64,000 nt of DNA from Pseudomonas sp. B33.4 (GCF_034555375.1 NZ_CP140706.1:4641001-4705000), one strand, 5' to 3'. Positions 17,259-26,687 are shown, counted from the stretch's first letter. The notes: generated from the letters alone by a model not told the origin. Program-made: numbers and translations.

Positions 17259-18230
17259 TTACTGCTGCAGGTCGATCGGTGTATTGGCAACAATCGGTGC
17301 CGAAGTATTCGGTGTACCGATTTCCGTAGGCAAGCCATCTTCCGCCGCGACCACATCCCGCACCACATCCCAGTTCACACGCAGGTTACTGGTGACATCT
17401 TCACGCTTGAGCATCGCGTTGATCACTGCGGTGTGCTTGTCGACCACCGACGGGTTGCCCTTGTCGTCGATCGGCGTGTGCGCTTCCAGATAAACCTTGC
17501 CGCCACTGCTGCCGAACTTGTAGGCATCGTTGAGAATGCGCACCGACGTTCCTACCGGAACCATGCTGGCCATTTCCAGCACATTGTTGTTGAACATGCG
17601 GAAGCAGCCGTGGCTGGTGCGCATGCCGATCCCGAACTTCTTGTTCGAACCGTGGATCAGGTAGCCCGGCGTGCCCAGAGTGAACTTGAACGGGCCCAAC
17701 GGATTGTCAGGGCCGGCCGGCACTACGTTTGGCAGTGGATCGCCATCAGCAGCGTGCTCAGCCTTGATCGACGCTGGAGGCGTCCAGGTCGGGTTTGGTG
17801 TCTTGGCGGTGATCGAGGTGTGCGCGATTGGCGAACCCCAACCCTCACGCCCGATACCCAGCGGGAACGTGTAAACCACGTTCTTGCCTTTCGGGAAGTA
17901 ATAGAGGCGGTATTCGGCGAGGTTGATAACAATGCCTTCACGCGGACCCGGCGGCAGAATGAATCGGGTCGGCAAGACGATTTCGGTGCCGGCGCCCGGC
18001 AACCAGGCATCGACGCCCGGGTTGGCTGCAACCATCTCCGAGTAGCCAAGATCGTACTTCGTGCCCAGATCGGCGAAGGTGTCTTCGTACTTGGCTTTGA
18101 TCACCTGGACCTGGCCGATGATGTCTTCACCGGGTGGTGGCAGGGGAAACTCCAATGCAGCAACGGGACCGGCCACACACAGGGCGGCAAGTGACAGGCA
18201 GCGGGTGACGGCAGGAAAGCGCGGCAACAT
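17259..18230 (-). CDS. L,D-transpeptidase (YkuD family), periplasmic
   Basis: A 323-residue exported enzyme. The signal peptide is about residues 1-24 (MLPRFPAVTRCLSLAALCVA). A LysM-like region follows (KYDLGYSEMVAANPGVDAWL), then the YkuD catalytic domain with IHGSNKKFGIGMRTSHGCFR (near residues 200-220), holding the catalytic histidine and cysteine. ATG 18230 has AAGGA eight bases upstream; ATG 18248 is an alternative. Such enzymes form 3-3 crosslinks or attach Braun-type lipoprotein to peptidoglycan. The gene sits tail to tail with oprI, which suggests, but does not prove, that OprI is a substrate. Confidence 0.92.
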   Translation of the reverse strand: MLPRFPAVTRCLSLAALCVAGPVAALEFPLPPPGEDIIGQVQVIKAKYEDTFADLGTKYDLGYSEMVAANPGVDAWLPGAGTEIVLPTRFILPPGPREGIVINLAEYRLYYFPKGKNVVYTFPLGIGREGWGSPIAHTSITAKTPNPTWTPPASIKAEHAADGDPLPNVVPAGPDNPLGPFKFTLGTPGYLIHGSNKKFGIGMRTSHGCFRMFNNNVLEMASMVPVGTSVRILNDAYKFGSSGGKVYLEAHTPIDDKGNPSVVDKHTAVINAMLKREDVTSNLRVNWDVVRDVVAAEDGLPTEIGTPNTSAPIVANTPIDLQQ

Positions 18231-18335
18231 CCGGAAAATCCTTCGCATGATCAACAAGGGTATAAGAGCGCGATTGTACACCGCACTTTGAATATTCGGG
18301 GAGATCACCCCATTGCAGGCGACAAGGTGTTCCAG

Positions 18336-18424
18336 GTGGGAGCGAGCTTGCTCGCGAAAGCGGTGGGTCAGTCGCCAAAAATGTTACTGACATGGCCTTT
18401 TCGCGAGCAAGCTCGGCTCCCACA
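18336..18424. repeat. Palindromic REP-like element, GGGAGCGAGCTTGCTCGCGA type
   Basis: Arms GTGGGAGCGAGCTTGCTCGC and GCGAGCAAGCTCGGCTCCCA face each other between the L,D-transpeptidase gene and the next gene on the same strand. One extra G interrupts the right arm. Confidence 0.78.
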
Positions 18425-18427
18425 GAA

Positions 18428-18721
18428 TCAGAGCTCGAACCGCAACTCCGGCCAGATCGGCGAAGTCCCGCGCTTCTGCGACTCCAGAATCGCCCGGCAC
18501 AGCGAACACAGGCGCTGATCCTGAAACACCCGGCGATCGACGCTCGACCAGCGTGGTTGCGCCGGCAACAGGCTGCCGCACAGGGTGCGATCGGCCGAAC
18601 CACCGAGTTCGAGTTGACGGGTCACCAGATGCACCCGCACTTCCTGGCAGGCGAACAGATCCAGCTGCTCGTCAGGCTCGATCAGTTGGTAGGCAAACAG
18701 GGACCAGGCAGAACGCGACAT
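18428..18721 (-). CDS. Conserved hypothetical protein with a CxxC motif
   Basis: A 97-residue protein (MSRSAWSLFAYQLIEPDEQL at its start). Four cysteines are visible: one in DLFACQEV, one in RTLCGSLLP, and a pair in RLCSLCRAI. Together they could bind zinc. GGAG lies near the ATG at 18721. It sits between tesA and the L,D-transpeptidase gene, on the same strand as both. No function is known to me, though the position beside tesA seems conserved in Pseudomonas. Confidence 0.7.
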   Translation of the reverse strand: MSRSAWSLFAYQLIEPDEQLDLFACQEVRVHLVTRQLELGGSADRTLCGSLLPAQPRWSSVDRRVFQDQRLCSLCRAILESQKRGTSPIWPELRFEL

Positions 18722-18778
18722 CGGGGGCTCCAAATAAGGGGGCGCCACATTAGCCGAAAGCCTGCCCTTAGAAAAGCC

Positions 18779-19384
18779 TCATAACAGCGGTTTTAGCGTC
18801 GGCCAGACATTTTCCAGCAACTTGCCCTGAGCGCCGGCCGCCGGGTGCAGACCATCGGCCTGCATCAAGTCTGGATGACCGCCCACGCCGTCGAGAAAAA
18901 ACGGCACCAGCGGGATCTTTTTATCGTCAGCGAGCTTGCCGTAGACCTCGGCAAAAGCATCGGTGTAGCGCTTGCCGTAGTTGGGCGGCAATTGCATGCC
19001 GAGCAACAGCACCTTGGCACCGCTCTGGCGGGAGCTGTCGATCATCGAGGCAAGATTTTGTTGCAATTGAGTTGGCGGCATTCCGCGCAAGCCATCGTTG
19101 CCGCCCAGTTCGAGGATCACCAGTTCCGGCTTATGCTCTGCAAGCAGCGCCGGCAGCCGCGCCTGGCCTCCGGCACTGGTGTCGCCGCTGATCGAGGCAT
19201 TGATCACTTTGTCGTCGAAACCCTCCTGTTTGAGCCGTTGTTCGAGCAACGACACCCACCCCAAGCGGGTATCCAGTCCGAAACCGGCGCTGATACTATC
19301 GCCAACGATCAGGACAGTACCCGCCGCTGCGTTCTGGGCCATGCACATAACGGCCAGGCCAGTACTCAAAAACCACACACGCAT
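18779..19384 (-). CDS. tesA: TesA, GDSL-family arylesterase/thioesterase/lysophospholipase
   Basis: A 201-residue exported SGNH hydrolase. After a signal peptide (MRVWFLSTGLAVMCMAQNAA) come the family blocks: block I GDSISAGFG with the nucleophilic serine, block II SISGDTSAGG with the oxyanion glycine, block III ELGGNDGLRG with the asparagine, and block V ADGLHP with the catalytic aspartate and histidine. TesA is periplasmic and hydrolyses acyl esters and thioesters. The start at 19384 fits the signal peptide. It is divergent from an ABC transporter operon only 10 bp away, the common tesA-ybbAP arrangement. Confidence 0.95.
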   Translation of the reverse strand: MRVWFLSTGLAVMCMAQNAAAGTVLIVGDSISAGFGLDTRLGWVSLLEQRLKQEGFDDKVINASISGDTSAGGQARLPALLAEHKPELVILELGGNDGLRGMPPTQLQQNLASMIDSSRQSGAKVLLLGMQLPPNYGKRYTDAFAEVYGKLADDKKIPLVPFFLDGVGGHPDLMQADGLHPAAGAQGKLLENVWPTLKPLL

Positions 19385-19394
19385 CGGATTCTCC

Positions 19395-20078
19395 ATGGGC
19401 GCAAGCATTCTCACCGCGAAGAACCTCAGCAAAGTGGTTCCCAGCGCGGAAGGTGAACTGACTATCCTGCACGAACTCAGCCTGGAACTGAACAAGGGCG
19501 ACAGCCTGGCCATCGTCGGCGCGTCCGGTTCCGGCAAATCCACCCTCCTCGGCCTGCTCGCCGGCCTCGACCTGCCAAGCAGCGGCGAGGTCATCCTCGC
19601 CGGCCAAGGCTTGAGCAATCTCGATGAAGACCAGCGTGCACGCATTCGTGCCGAGCATGTCGGTTTCGTCTTTCAGTCGTTCCAGCTGCTCGACAGTCTC
19701 AATGCGCTGGAAAACGTCATGCTGCCGCTGGAGCTCGACGGCCGCAAAGATGCGCGTGAGCGTGCGACCGAACTGCTCCAGCGCGTCGGCCTCGGCCAGC
19801 GCCTGACCCATTCGCCGCGCCAGCTCTCGGGTGGCGAACAACAGCGCGTGGCAATTGCCCGAGCGTTTGCTGCCGAGCCTGACGTGCTGTTTGCCGATGA
19901 ACCCACCGGCAACCTCGACAGCCATACCGGTGAGCGCATCAGCGATTTGCTCTTCGAATTGAACAAGGAGCGCGGCACCACCCTGGTGCTGGTGACCCAC
20001 GACGAACGTCTGGCCCATCGTTGCCGGCGCCTGATCCGTCTTGAAGCCGGGCTGCTGGTCGCCCCTCTGGAGCCTTGA
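19395..20078 (+). CDS. ABC transporter ATP-binding protein (YbbA/LolD-like)
   Basis: A 227-residue ATPase of the MacB/LolD/YbbA branch. The Walker A motif is GASGSGKST near residue 42, the Q-loop FVFQSFQLL, the signature LSGGEQQRVAIARAF near 145, Walker B VLFADEPTGNLD, and the H-loop VLVTHDE. Its stop overlaps the start of the permease gene by one base (TGATG), so the two are co-translated. The pair, divergent from tesA, is thought to handle lipids or lipoproteins in the envelope, but the substrate is unproven. Confidence 0.93.
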   Translation: MGASILTAKNLSKVVPSAEGELTILHELSLELNKGDSLAIVGASGSGKSTLLGLLAGLDLPSSGEVILAGQGLSNLDEDQRARIRAEHVGFVFQSFQLLDSLNALENVMLPLELDGRKDARERATELLQRVGLGQRLTHSPRQLSGGEQQRVAIARAFAAEPDVLFADEPTGNLDSHTGERISDLLFELNKERGTTLVLVTHDERLAHRCRRLIRLEAGLLVAPLEP

Positions 20079-22582
20079 TGGCACGTTTGCCGCTGTTGCG
20101 TCTGTTCAGTCTCGCTATACGTCAACTCCTGCGCGATGCCCGCGCCGGCGAATTGCGCGTGTTGTTTTTCGCCTTGGTCGTTGCGGTAGCGGCGAGTACC
20201 GCCATCGGTTACTTCGGCGCTCGCCTGAACGGCGCGATGATGCTGCGCGCGACTGAATTTCTCGGCGCTGATCTGGTTCTCGAAGGCAGTTCCCCGGCCC
20301 GTGAAGAACAGATCAGGAGTGGTACTGAGCTGCGCCTGAATCATGCGCAAGTGGTGGAGTTCTCCAGCGTCATCGCTACAGACAATGGTATTCAGTTGTC
20401 GAGCATCAAAGCCGTCGACCGCGCCTATCCATTGCGCGGTGAACTGAAGAGCGCACCTGCCCCGTTCGCCACCGAAGAAACCGGCGGCGAACCGCAACCG
20501 GGTGAAGCCTGGGTCGAGGCACGCCTGCTGACCGCACTGGATCTGAAGATCGGCGACAGCATCGATGTCGGCATGAAGACCTTGAAGCTGGCCCGTGTGC
20601 TGACCTATGAACCGGATCGCGCCGGCAATTTCTACAGCCTCACGCCGCGCGTCATGATCAACCTCGACGACCTCGCCGCCACCGGTGTGGTGCAACCCGG
20701 CAGCCGCGTGAGTTACCGCGAACTGTGGCGCGGTGAACCGCAGGCGCTGGAAACCTATCGGCAACTGATCAAACCCGGGCTCGCCGCCAACCAGCGGATT
20801 CAGGATGCCCGCGATGGCAACCGGCAGATTGGCGGTGCGCTGGGCAAGGCCGAACGCTATCTGAACATGGCCAGTCTGGTCGCCGTCCTGTTGGCCGGCG
20901 TGGCAGTGGCGTTGTCGGCGAACCGTTTTGCCAGCCGCCGCTTCGATGCCAGTGCGTTGTTGCGTTGCCTCGGTCTTTCGCGCCGGGAAACCATGCTGCT
21001 GTTCAGTTTGCAGTTGACCGTGCTCGGCCTGCTCGCCGCACTCAGCGGAGCGCTGCTCGGCTGGCTGGCACAACTGGGCTTGTTCGCGCTGCTGCATGAT
21101 TTGTTGCCTAGCGATGTGCCACCGGGCGGTTTGTTTCCAGCCATCGCCGGGATCGGCACCGGGCTGGTCGCATTGGCCGGTTTCGCCTTGCCGCCGCTCG
21201 CTGCGCTGGGTCGCGTGCCGCCGCTGCGCGTGCTGCGCCGCGACATGCTGCCGATTCCGTCGAGTACCTGGATGGTTTACGGCGCAGCACTCGGAGCGCT
21301 GGGCCTGATCATGTGGCGCCTGAGTCTGGATCTGCTGCTGACCTTTGCCTTGCTCGGCGGTGGCGTGGTCGCCGCACTGGTACTGGGCGGCTTGCTGTTG
21401 TTGCTACTGCAAAGCCTGCGGCGGATGCTCGCCCGCGCTTCGCTGCCATGGCGCCTGGGTCTGGGCCAGTTGCTGCGTCATCCGTTGGCAGCGGCCGGTC
21501 AGTCGCTGGCATTCGGCCTGATTCTGCTGTCGATGGCTTTGATCGCCCTGCTGCGTGGCGAACTGCTCGACACCTGGCAGAACCAGTTGCCGAAAAACGC
21601 GCCGAACTACTTTGCCCTGAATATTCTGCCGGCAGACAAACAGGCCTTCACCGATCACCTGATCAAGGTCTCCGCACAAGCGGCGCCACTGTATCCGGTA
21701 GTGCCCGGCCGACTGATCAGCATCAACGGCGAAGCGGTGCAGCAAATCGTCAGCAAGGATTCGGCGGGCGACCGCGCGGTTCAAAGAGATTTGAGTTTGA
21801 CCTGGGCTGCTGACTTACCGGCGGGCAACAAGCTCACGGCGGGTGAATGGTGGAAGGATCAGCCAACCGACGGTGTTCCCGGTGTCTCGGTGGAAGGCAA
21901 AGTCGCCGAAAGCCTCAAGCTCAAACTCGGCGATCACATGGTGTTCAGTGTCGGCGGAGTCAATCGTGAAGCGAAGGTCACCAGCCTGCGCGAAATCAAC
22001 TGGGACAACTTCCAGCCGAATTTTTTCATGATTTTCCAGCCCGGTACGTTAAAGGATCTACCGGCGACGTATCTGACCAGCTTCTATCTGGCGCCGGGTC
22101 ATGATCAGCAGATCGTCGAACTGTCGCGGACCTTCCCGGCGGTGACCATTCTTCAGGTCGAAGCACTGCTTGAACAACTGCGCAGCATCCTCGCCCAGGT
22201 CACCCTGGCGGTGGAATACGTGTTGTTGTTTGTTTTGGCAGCGGGCATGGCCGTGCTGTTCTCCGGTTTGCAGTCGACGCTGGATGAACGTATCCGCCAA
22301 GGTGCGCTGTTGCGTGCGCTGGGGGCGGAGCGGCAGTTGCTGATCAAGGCACGGCGCATCGAGTTCGGTTTGCTCGGTGCCGTCAGCGGCCTGCTTGCGG
22401 CGATCGGTTCGGAAGTGGTGAGTCTGGTGTTGTATCGCTACGCGTTCGATCTGCCGTGGCACCCGCATCCGTGGTTGCTGGTGCTGCCGTTGATTGGCGC
22501 GGCGCTGATTGGTGGTGCCGGCGTGTTCGGTACGCGTCGGGCGCTCAACGCAAGTCCACTGACAGTGTTGCGTGAGGGTTGA
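20078..22582 (+). CDS. ABC transporter permease, FtsX/YbbP family
   Basis: An 834-residue inner-membrane protein with an N-terminal transmembrane helix (RVLFFALVVAVAASTAIGYF), a large periplasmic domain, a central block of several helices (about residues 265-500), a second periplasmic domain (about 520-700), and C-terminal helices ending in GGAGVFGTRRALNASPL. Two FtsX core domains are present, as in YbbP. These proteins act as mechanotransmitters or lipid and lipoprotein handling machines rather than classical importers. It is coupled to the ATPase gene upstream. Confidence 0.92.
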   Translation: MARLPLLRLFSLAIRQLLRDARAGELRVLFFALVVAVAASTAIGYFGARLNGAMMLRATEFLGADLVLEGSSPAREEQIRSGTELRLNHAQVVEFSSVIATDNGIQLSSIKAVDRAYPLRGELKSAPAPFATEETGGEPQPGEAWVEARLLTALDLKIGDSIDVGMKTLKLARVLTYEPDRAGNFYSLTPRVMINLDDLAATGVVQPGSRVSYRELWRGEPQALETYRQLIKPGLAANQRIQDARDGNRQIGGALGKAERYLNMASLVAVLLAGVAVALSANRFASRRFDASALLRCLGLSRRETMLLFSLQLTVLGLLAALSGALLGWLAQLGLFALLHDLLPSDVPPGGLFPAIAGIGTGLVALAGFALPPLAALGRVPPLRVLRRDMLPIPSSTWMVYGAALGALGLIMWRLSLDLLLTFALLGGGVVAALVLGGLLLLLLQSLRRMLARASLPWRLGLGQLLRHPLAAAGQSLAFGLILLSMALIALLRGELLDTWQNQLPKNAPNYFALNILPADKQAFTDHLIKVSAQAAPLYPVVPGRLISINGEAVQQIVSKDSAGDRAVQRDLSLTWAADLPAGNKLTAGEWWKDQPTDGVPGVSVEGKVAESLKLKLGDHMVFSVGGVNREAKVTSLREINWDNFQPNFFMIFQPGTLKDLPATYLTSFYLAPGHDQQIVELSRTFPAVTILQVEALLEQLRSILAQVTLAVEYVLLFVLAAGMAVLFSGLQSTLDERIRQGALLRALGAERQLLIKARRIEFGLLGAVSGLLAAIGSEVVSLVLYRYAFDLPWHPHPWLLVLPLIGAALIGGAGVFGTRRALNASPLTVLREG

Positions 22583-22616
22583 TAGACTCAAGCGGTCTTA
22601 ATCACAAGAAGTTGCC

Positions 22617-23114
22617 ATGAGCCGTTATCGCCCTCCACGCCCCGCCGGCACCGCGCTGATCACCCCCGAAGGTGAAGCGCGGATGCGCGCCGAATTTCAT
22701 GAGCTGTGGCATGTGCGCCGCCCGCAGGTGACGCAATCGGTCAGCGAAGCGGCGGCTCAGGGCGATCGTTCGGAGAACGCCGAGTACACCTACGGCAAGA
22801 AAATGCTGCGCGAGATCGACAGTCGCGTGCGCTTTCTCACCAAACGCCTGGAAGCGTTGAAAGTCGTCAGTGAAAAACCCAGTGATCCGAACAAGGTCTA
22901 CTTCGGTGCCTGGGTGACCATCGAAGACGAAGACGGCAAGCAATCGCGCTACCGCATCGTCGGCCCGGATGAACTGGATCTGAAACTGGGTTTGATCAGC
23001 ATCGACTCCCCCCTGGCCCGCGCGTTGATCGGCAAGGCGCTGGATGCAGAGGTGCGGGTGCAGACTCCGACTGGTGAACAGTTCGTTTACATCGTCGCCA
23101 TCGACTATCCGTAA
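22617..23114 (+). CDS. greB: GreB, transcript cleavage factor
   Basis: A 165-residue factor that inserts its coiled coil into the RNA polymerase secondary channel and rescues backtracked complexes. The diagnostic tip is [18 protein letters not shown] (near residue 45), with acidic residues for metal binding. The C-terminal domain ends in [20 protein letters not shown]. It begins 34 bp after the permease gene, on the same strand. Confidence 0.95.
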   Translation: MSRYRPPRPAGTALITPEGEARMRAEFHELWHVRRPQVTQSVSEAAAQGDRSENAEYTYGKKMLREIDSRVRFLTKRLEALKVVSEKPSDPNKVYFGAWVTIEDEDGKQSRYRIVGPDELDLKLGLISIDSPLARALIGKALDAEVRVQTPTGEQFVYIVAIDYP

Positions 23115-23120
23115 AGCCTA

Positions 23121-23429
23121 TCAGCGACGGGTGATCAAGCCCTGCCGCGCAACGCGGACCAGTTGCTTGATCATCTCTGGCGCATCTTCCGCGCTTGGCG
23201 CTTGAATAACTGCCAGATCAAAACTGTCACTGACAAAACGCGCCAGCGACTCGCCGTCTTCGACAAACTGGATCAGGAACGCGGCAGGACCGCCGCTGCG
23301 ACGTGGCCAGCCATCGAGATAACGCAACAGCGTCGGCTGATGTTTGCCGCCAAGGAGAATTTTCGGGTTGCGTTGAGTGATATGCGCAGTGATCGGCGCG
23401 GGACGTGCTGGAGGGCGTAGTGCATTCAT
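23121..23429 (-). CDS. Conserved hypothetical protein
   Basis: A 102-residue protein (MNALRPPARPAPITAHITQR at its start) with an alpha/beta pattern in its second half: AAFLIQFVEDGESLARFVSD then SFDLAVIQAPSAEDAPEMIK. No known domain was recognised. The Met at 23429 was taken because the frame upstream lacks hydrophobic or conserved character. It is convergent with greB, six bases from its stop, and no terminator hairpin separates them. Confidence 0.55.
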   Translation of the reverse strand: MNALRPPARPAPITAHITQRNPKILLGGKHQPTLLRYLDGWPRRSGGPAAFLIQFVEDGESLARFVSDSFDLAVIQAPSAEDAPEMIKQLVRVARQGLITRR

Positions 23430-23635
23430 CGTGTCGTGTCTCTGCCTCAAAAGTCTGCATGGCAGGTGAGAGGCAACACCGAACCAGCGCTTTAGCGGTA
23501 TTTCGAAGCCCTGTTCCGGCTTCTGACGGCAACTGTTGAAAGTCACCTGGCGCCCCGCAAGTAGCTGTTTAAATCGGCGCATGGGCAACATCCTAGAGAA
23601 CGTGACCGATCAGTGTCAAGAATCAGCGGCAACAA

Positions 23636-23662
23636 AAAAGGCCCGCACAATGCGGGCCTATT
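23636..23662 (-). terminator. Rho-independent terminator of the doxX-like gene
   Basis: The stem AGGCCCGCA / TGCGGGCCT (23639-23659) has an A-run on its left side, which is a T-run for minus-strand transcripts. Confidence 0.88.
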
Positions 23663-23678
23663 CCTTGAGCCAGAGCGG

Positions 23679-24113
23679 TTAACCGGCGATGGCGCGGTCC
23701 ACCGAGAGCTTGCCGGCACCTTCGATCAGTACGGCAAGGCTGCCACCGAGCAGGGCCAGAGCGAACTCGTAACCGTTGTTGGCCATAAACAAACCGTTGC
23801 TGATGTGTACGGTGAAGATCGCCACCAGCGACAGAAAGGTCAGACCCAACGCCGCCGGACGCACCAGCAGGCCGATGATCAAGGCCAGGCCGGCGAAGAA
23901 CTCAGTGCCGCCAGCCAGGGTCGCCATCAGGTAGCCTGGGTGCAGACCAATGCTGTCCATGTACTGCGCCGTGCCCGCCAGACCATAACCACCGAACAGA
24001 CCGAAAAGCTTTTGCGAACCGTGCGCAGCGAAGATTACGCCGACCGCAATGCGCAGGATGGTCAGACCGTAGCCAGCGCGGGTGAACAGTACTTTGTTGA
24101 TCAGAGAGCTCAT
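23679..24113 (-). CDS. DoxX-family membrane protein
   Basis: A 144-residue protein with four hydrophobic segments. The family motif GLTILRIAVGVIFAAHGSQK near residue 15 is followed by TLAGGTEFFAGLALIIGLLV. DoxX relatives accompany quinone or redox functions and respond to oxidative stress. Catalytic activity is not established for this group. AAGGA lies at a good distance from ATG 24113. A terminator follows, and the upstream gap (24114-24222) holds only an AT-rich promoter-like stretch. Confidence 0.88.
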   Translation of the reverse strand: MSSLINKVLFTRAGYGLTILRIAVGVIFAAHGSQKLFGLFGGYGLAGTAQYMDSIGLHPGYLMATLAGGTEFFAGLALIIGLLVRPAALGLTFLSLVAIFTVHISNGLFMANNGYEFALALLGGSLAVLIEGAGKLSVDRAIAG

Positions 24114-24222
24114 GGGGCGTTCCTTGTTTTGCGAGAAGTTGTGTGTTGGTTGGCCGCTATATTAATCAGTAAATTTCATGTTAAAAGCGCAAATATTTCG
24201 CCATAACAATCAATTTATTAGA

Positions 24223-25644
24223 TCATTTCCGTGAGACGACTTTTTGCGCCCCGGGCTCCAACGACTCCCGCTCGCGGTCGAACGCCAAGTAATACTTGTT
24301 CACGCTATTAACATAGCTGACAGGCCCCATTCCTACCTGCTCCATGGCAATACGCTCGACCTGGAAGAACCACTGGTTGGGATTCAGCCCACGCCGCCGG
24401 GCCTCGGCGCGCATGCCCTGCACGCGTTCGGGGCCAATGTTGTAGGCCGCCAGCGTGAAGGCCATGCGCTCGCGTTCATTGAGCTTGGGGCTGTTGAAGA
24501 ACTTGCGGCGAATCATCGCCAGGTACTTGGCTCCGGCCTGCACGTTTGCATCGAGATTCTGAATATTGCTCACGCCGACACGCTGGGCGGCGGACGGCGT
24601 GATCTGCATCAGCCCGGTCGGGCCACTGCCGCTGCGCGCGTTGGGTTGCAGGCGTGATTCCTTGAACGCCAGTGCGGCCAGATTCAGCCAATCCATGTTC
24701 TGCGCCTGGGCATGCTTCTGCAGGGTCGGGCGCAGTTTTTCCAGACGCTGGCGATCAGCCTTGGCCAATGGATAGTGGACTTGATAGAGACGCCGATAGA
24801 TGCGCAGAAACGCGGCATCTTCGTTGGACGGTTTCTTGTAACCACCGAGGAAGCGATCAATGCTCGCGCGCAACATCGCAGCATCGCGGCGTACAAACCA
24901 GTATTCCTCGCCCGGCTCGCTGATCATCAGTTGCCGGTCAAAGCGCAGCTTCGGCAGGATCTTGCCCCAGCGTTCGGCAATCGGCTGCTCAACGATGGTC
25001 AGGTGAAAAATCCCGCCCTGAACCATCTCCAGCACATCCTCGACCGCCAGGGTCGGATCGACCCATTCGATCTTGATCGGCGCCAGTTTGTGCAACGCCA
25101 GTTTCTGATTGAGCTGACTGACCGCCTCCCCCGCCGCACTGCCGGTCGGCAACGCCAGGGTTTTGCCGGAGAGCTGCTCGACTTTGGTGTAGCGCCGCTC
25201 ACCTTTGATCCCGACCAGCACCAGCGGTATGTTGCTGGCGATCGGTTCGCTGCTGGCCACGGCATAACCAGGTTGCAGATCGAGCAATTCACCCGGTGCG
25301 ACCAGATCACCTTCGCCACGCTGCAAGGCGCCGAGCAGTTGATCCTTGGCTTTGGGAATGATTTTGAGGGTAAGTTGCTGGCCGTCGCGGGCATGGCCGT
25401 TGAGGTATTGCTCGAAGGCGCGCAGACGATGGTATTCGACGCCGATGGCCTGACCCTGAACTTCGCCGGAGCTGTTGCGGCTCTGATTGACCAGTACGCG
25501 CAACACGCGACTGCTGCGAATCTCGGACAAGTCTCGCACCTTGGCCGCCGGCACGGCTTGCAGCGGCCCGGGCAGGCGCGCAACCGCCGTCATCGGCAGC
25601 AGCAACGATCCACACAACAGCAGCAAAACCGAGGGACGAACCAT
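24223..25644 (-). CDS. mltF2: MltF-like membrane-associated lytic murein transglycosylase
   Basis: A 473-residue exported protein. After the signal peptide (residues 1-23, without a lipobox) comes a family 3 solute-binding-like domain (about 35-270), then a lysozyme-like SLT domain (about 295-440) with ALAFKESRLQPNARSGSGPT, whose glutamate is catalytic, and GLMQITPSAAQ and AYNIGPERVQ. It cleaves glycan strands with formation of 1,6-anhydro-MurNAc. GGAGAG precedes ATG 25644; a longer start at 25677 is less likely. This architecture equals the second MltF paralogue of pseudomonads. The gene is divergent from tatD. Confidence 0.92.
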   Translation of the reverse strand: MVRPSVLLLLCGSLLLPMTAVARLPGPLQAVPAAKVRDLSEIRSSRVLRVLVNQSRNSSGEVQGQAIGVEYHRLRAFEQYLNGHARDGQQLTLKIIPKAKDQLLGALQRGEGDLVAPGELLDLQPGYAVASSEPIASNIPLVLVGIKGERRYTKVEQLSGKTLALPTGSAAGEAVSQLNQKLALHKLAPIKIEWVDPTLAVEDVLEMVQGGIFHLTIVEQPIAERWGKILPKLRFDRQLMISEPGEEYWFVRRDAAMLRASIDRFLGGYKKPSNEDAAFLRIYRRLYQVHYPLAKADRQRLEKLRPTLQKHAQAQNMDWLNLAALAFKESRLQPNARSGSGPTGLMQITPSAAQRVGVSNIQNLDANVQAGAKYLAMIRRKFFNSPKLNERERMAFTLAAYNIGPERVQGMRAEARRRGLNPNQWFFQVERIAMEQVGMGPVSYVNSVNKYYLAFDRERESLEPGAQKVVSRK

Positions 25645-25741
25645 CCACTCTCCGAAAAGAATACGGGGCGATTTCATCTCTACGAAGTCGAAATCACCGA
25701 CGAAAACAGAGCGCCTGGAGCGCTGGCAAAGTGCGAGAGAC

Positions 25742-25757
25742 TGGCACAGTAATGGCA
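25742..25757 (+). promoter_or_regulatory. Sigma-54-like promoter motif upstream of tatD
   Basis: TGGCACAGTAATGGCA has GG and GC separated by ten bases, as in the -24/-12 promoter class, though the -12 element TGGCA departs from TTGCA. The same string, with small changes, lies in front of the chemotaxis receptor gene at 26758. Position relative to tatD leaves about 120 bp of leader, so its link to that gene is weak. Confidence 0.25.
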
Positions 25758-25880
25758 CCTCTGCCAAACCGGGCTGCGTCGCGGCATCAAGAGACAGCTA
25801 TAACTCGTTGTAGTTCTTGGCTTTTCTTATGAATCTACAGCTCTGGTATGCTTTCCGGCCTTCGGTCCGAGGTAGCAACC

Positions 25881-26687
25881 ATGCAACTCATCGATATCGG
25901 CGTCAACCTGACCAACCCAAGTTTCGCCGACAAACACCAGGCCGTGCTTGATCGCGCCTATGCCGCCGGGGTCTGCCAACTGGTGCTGACCGGCACCAGC
26001 GTCGAGGGCAGCGAGCAAGCCCTGGAGCTGTGCCAGCAACTCGATGACAGTGGCCAGCGGCTGTTCGCCACCGCCGGTATTCACCCGCATTCGGCCAGTG
26101 ACTGGAACGCTGACAGTGCGCGTCGTTTGCGCAGCCTGCTGCAAGAGAAAAGCGTCGTCGCCGTGGGTGAATGCGGGCTGGATTTCAACCGTGATTTCTC
26201 GCCGCGCCCACAGCAGGAAAAAGTCCTCGAAGAACATCTGGCCCTGGCCGTTGAACTGCAATTGCCGGTGTTCCTGCATGAACGTGATGCCAGCCCGCGC
26301 CTTTTGGAAATCCTCAAGGATTTCCGTGATCAACTGCCCGCCGCCGTGGTGCACTGCTTTACCGGCGAGCAAAAGGCGTTATTCAGCTACCTTGATCTGG
26401 ACCTGCACATCGGCATTACTGGCTGGATCTGCGATGAGCGCCGTGGCACGCATTTGCATCCACTGGTCAAAGAGATCAAGCGCGGACGCTTGATGCTGGA
26501 AAGCGATGCACCTTATTTGCTGCCGCGCACTCTTCGACCGAAGCCGAAGAACGGCCGCAATGAGCCGGCGTATCTGACTGAAGTGCTGCGTGAAGTGGCG
26601 TTGCATCGTGGCGAAACCGAGGAAGATCTGGCGGCGCATACCACCGCGTGTGCCCGGGCGTTCTACAACCTCCCCACCCTCTCCTGA
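25881..26687 (+). CDS. TatD-family metal-dependent deoxyribonuclease
   Basis: A 268-residue TIM-barrel hydrolase. Metal ligands are visible in [15 protein letters not shown] at the start, [13 protein letters not shown] near residue 65, [15 protein letters not shown] near 95 with the bridging glutamate, FLHERDA near 130, VHCFTG near 155 and [12 protein letters not shown] near 210. TatD enzymes are 3'-5' exonucleases taking part in DNA repair and apoptosis-like degradation. ATG 25881 was chosen because GAGGT lies upstream. No twin-arginine secretion genes are close by. Confidence 0.93.
   Translation: MQLIDIGVNLTNPSFADKHQAVLDRAYAAGVCQLVLTGTSVEGSEQALELCQQLDDSGQRLFATAGIHPHSASDWNADSARRLRSLLQEKSVVAVGECGLDFNRDFSPRPQQEKVLEEHLALAVELQLPVFLHERDASPRLLEILKDFRDQLPAAVVHCFTGEQKALFSYLDLDLHIGITGWICDERRGTHLHPLVKEIKRGRLMLESDAPYLLPRTLRPKPKNGRNEPAYLTEVLREVALHRGETEEDLAAHTTACARAFYNLPTLS

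Noticed and set aside
25742..25881. The sigma-54-like motif taken as the sole tatD promoter
   Set aside because: The leader would be more than 100 bp and a TATGCT -10-like element lies closer to the gene, so a sigma-70 promoter is at least as likely.
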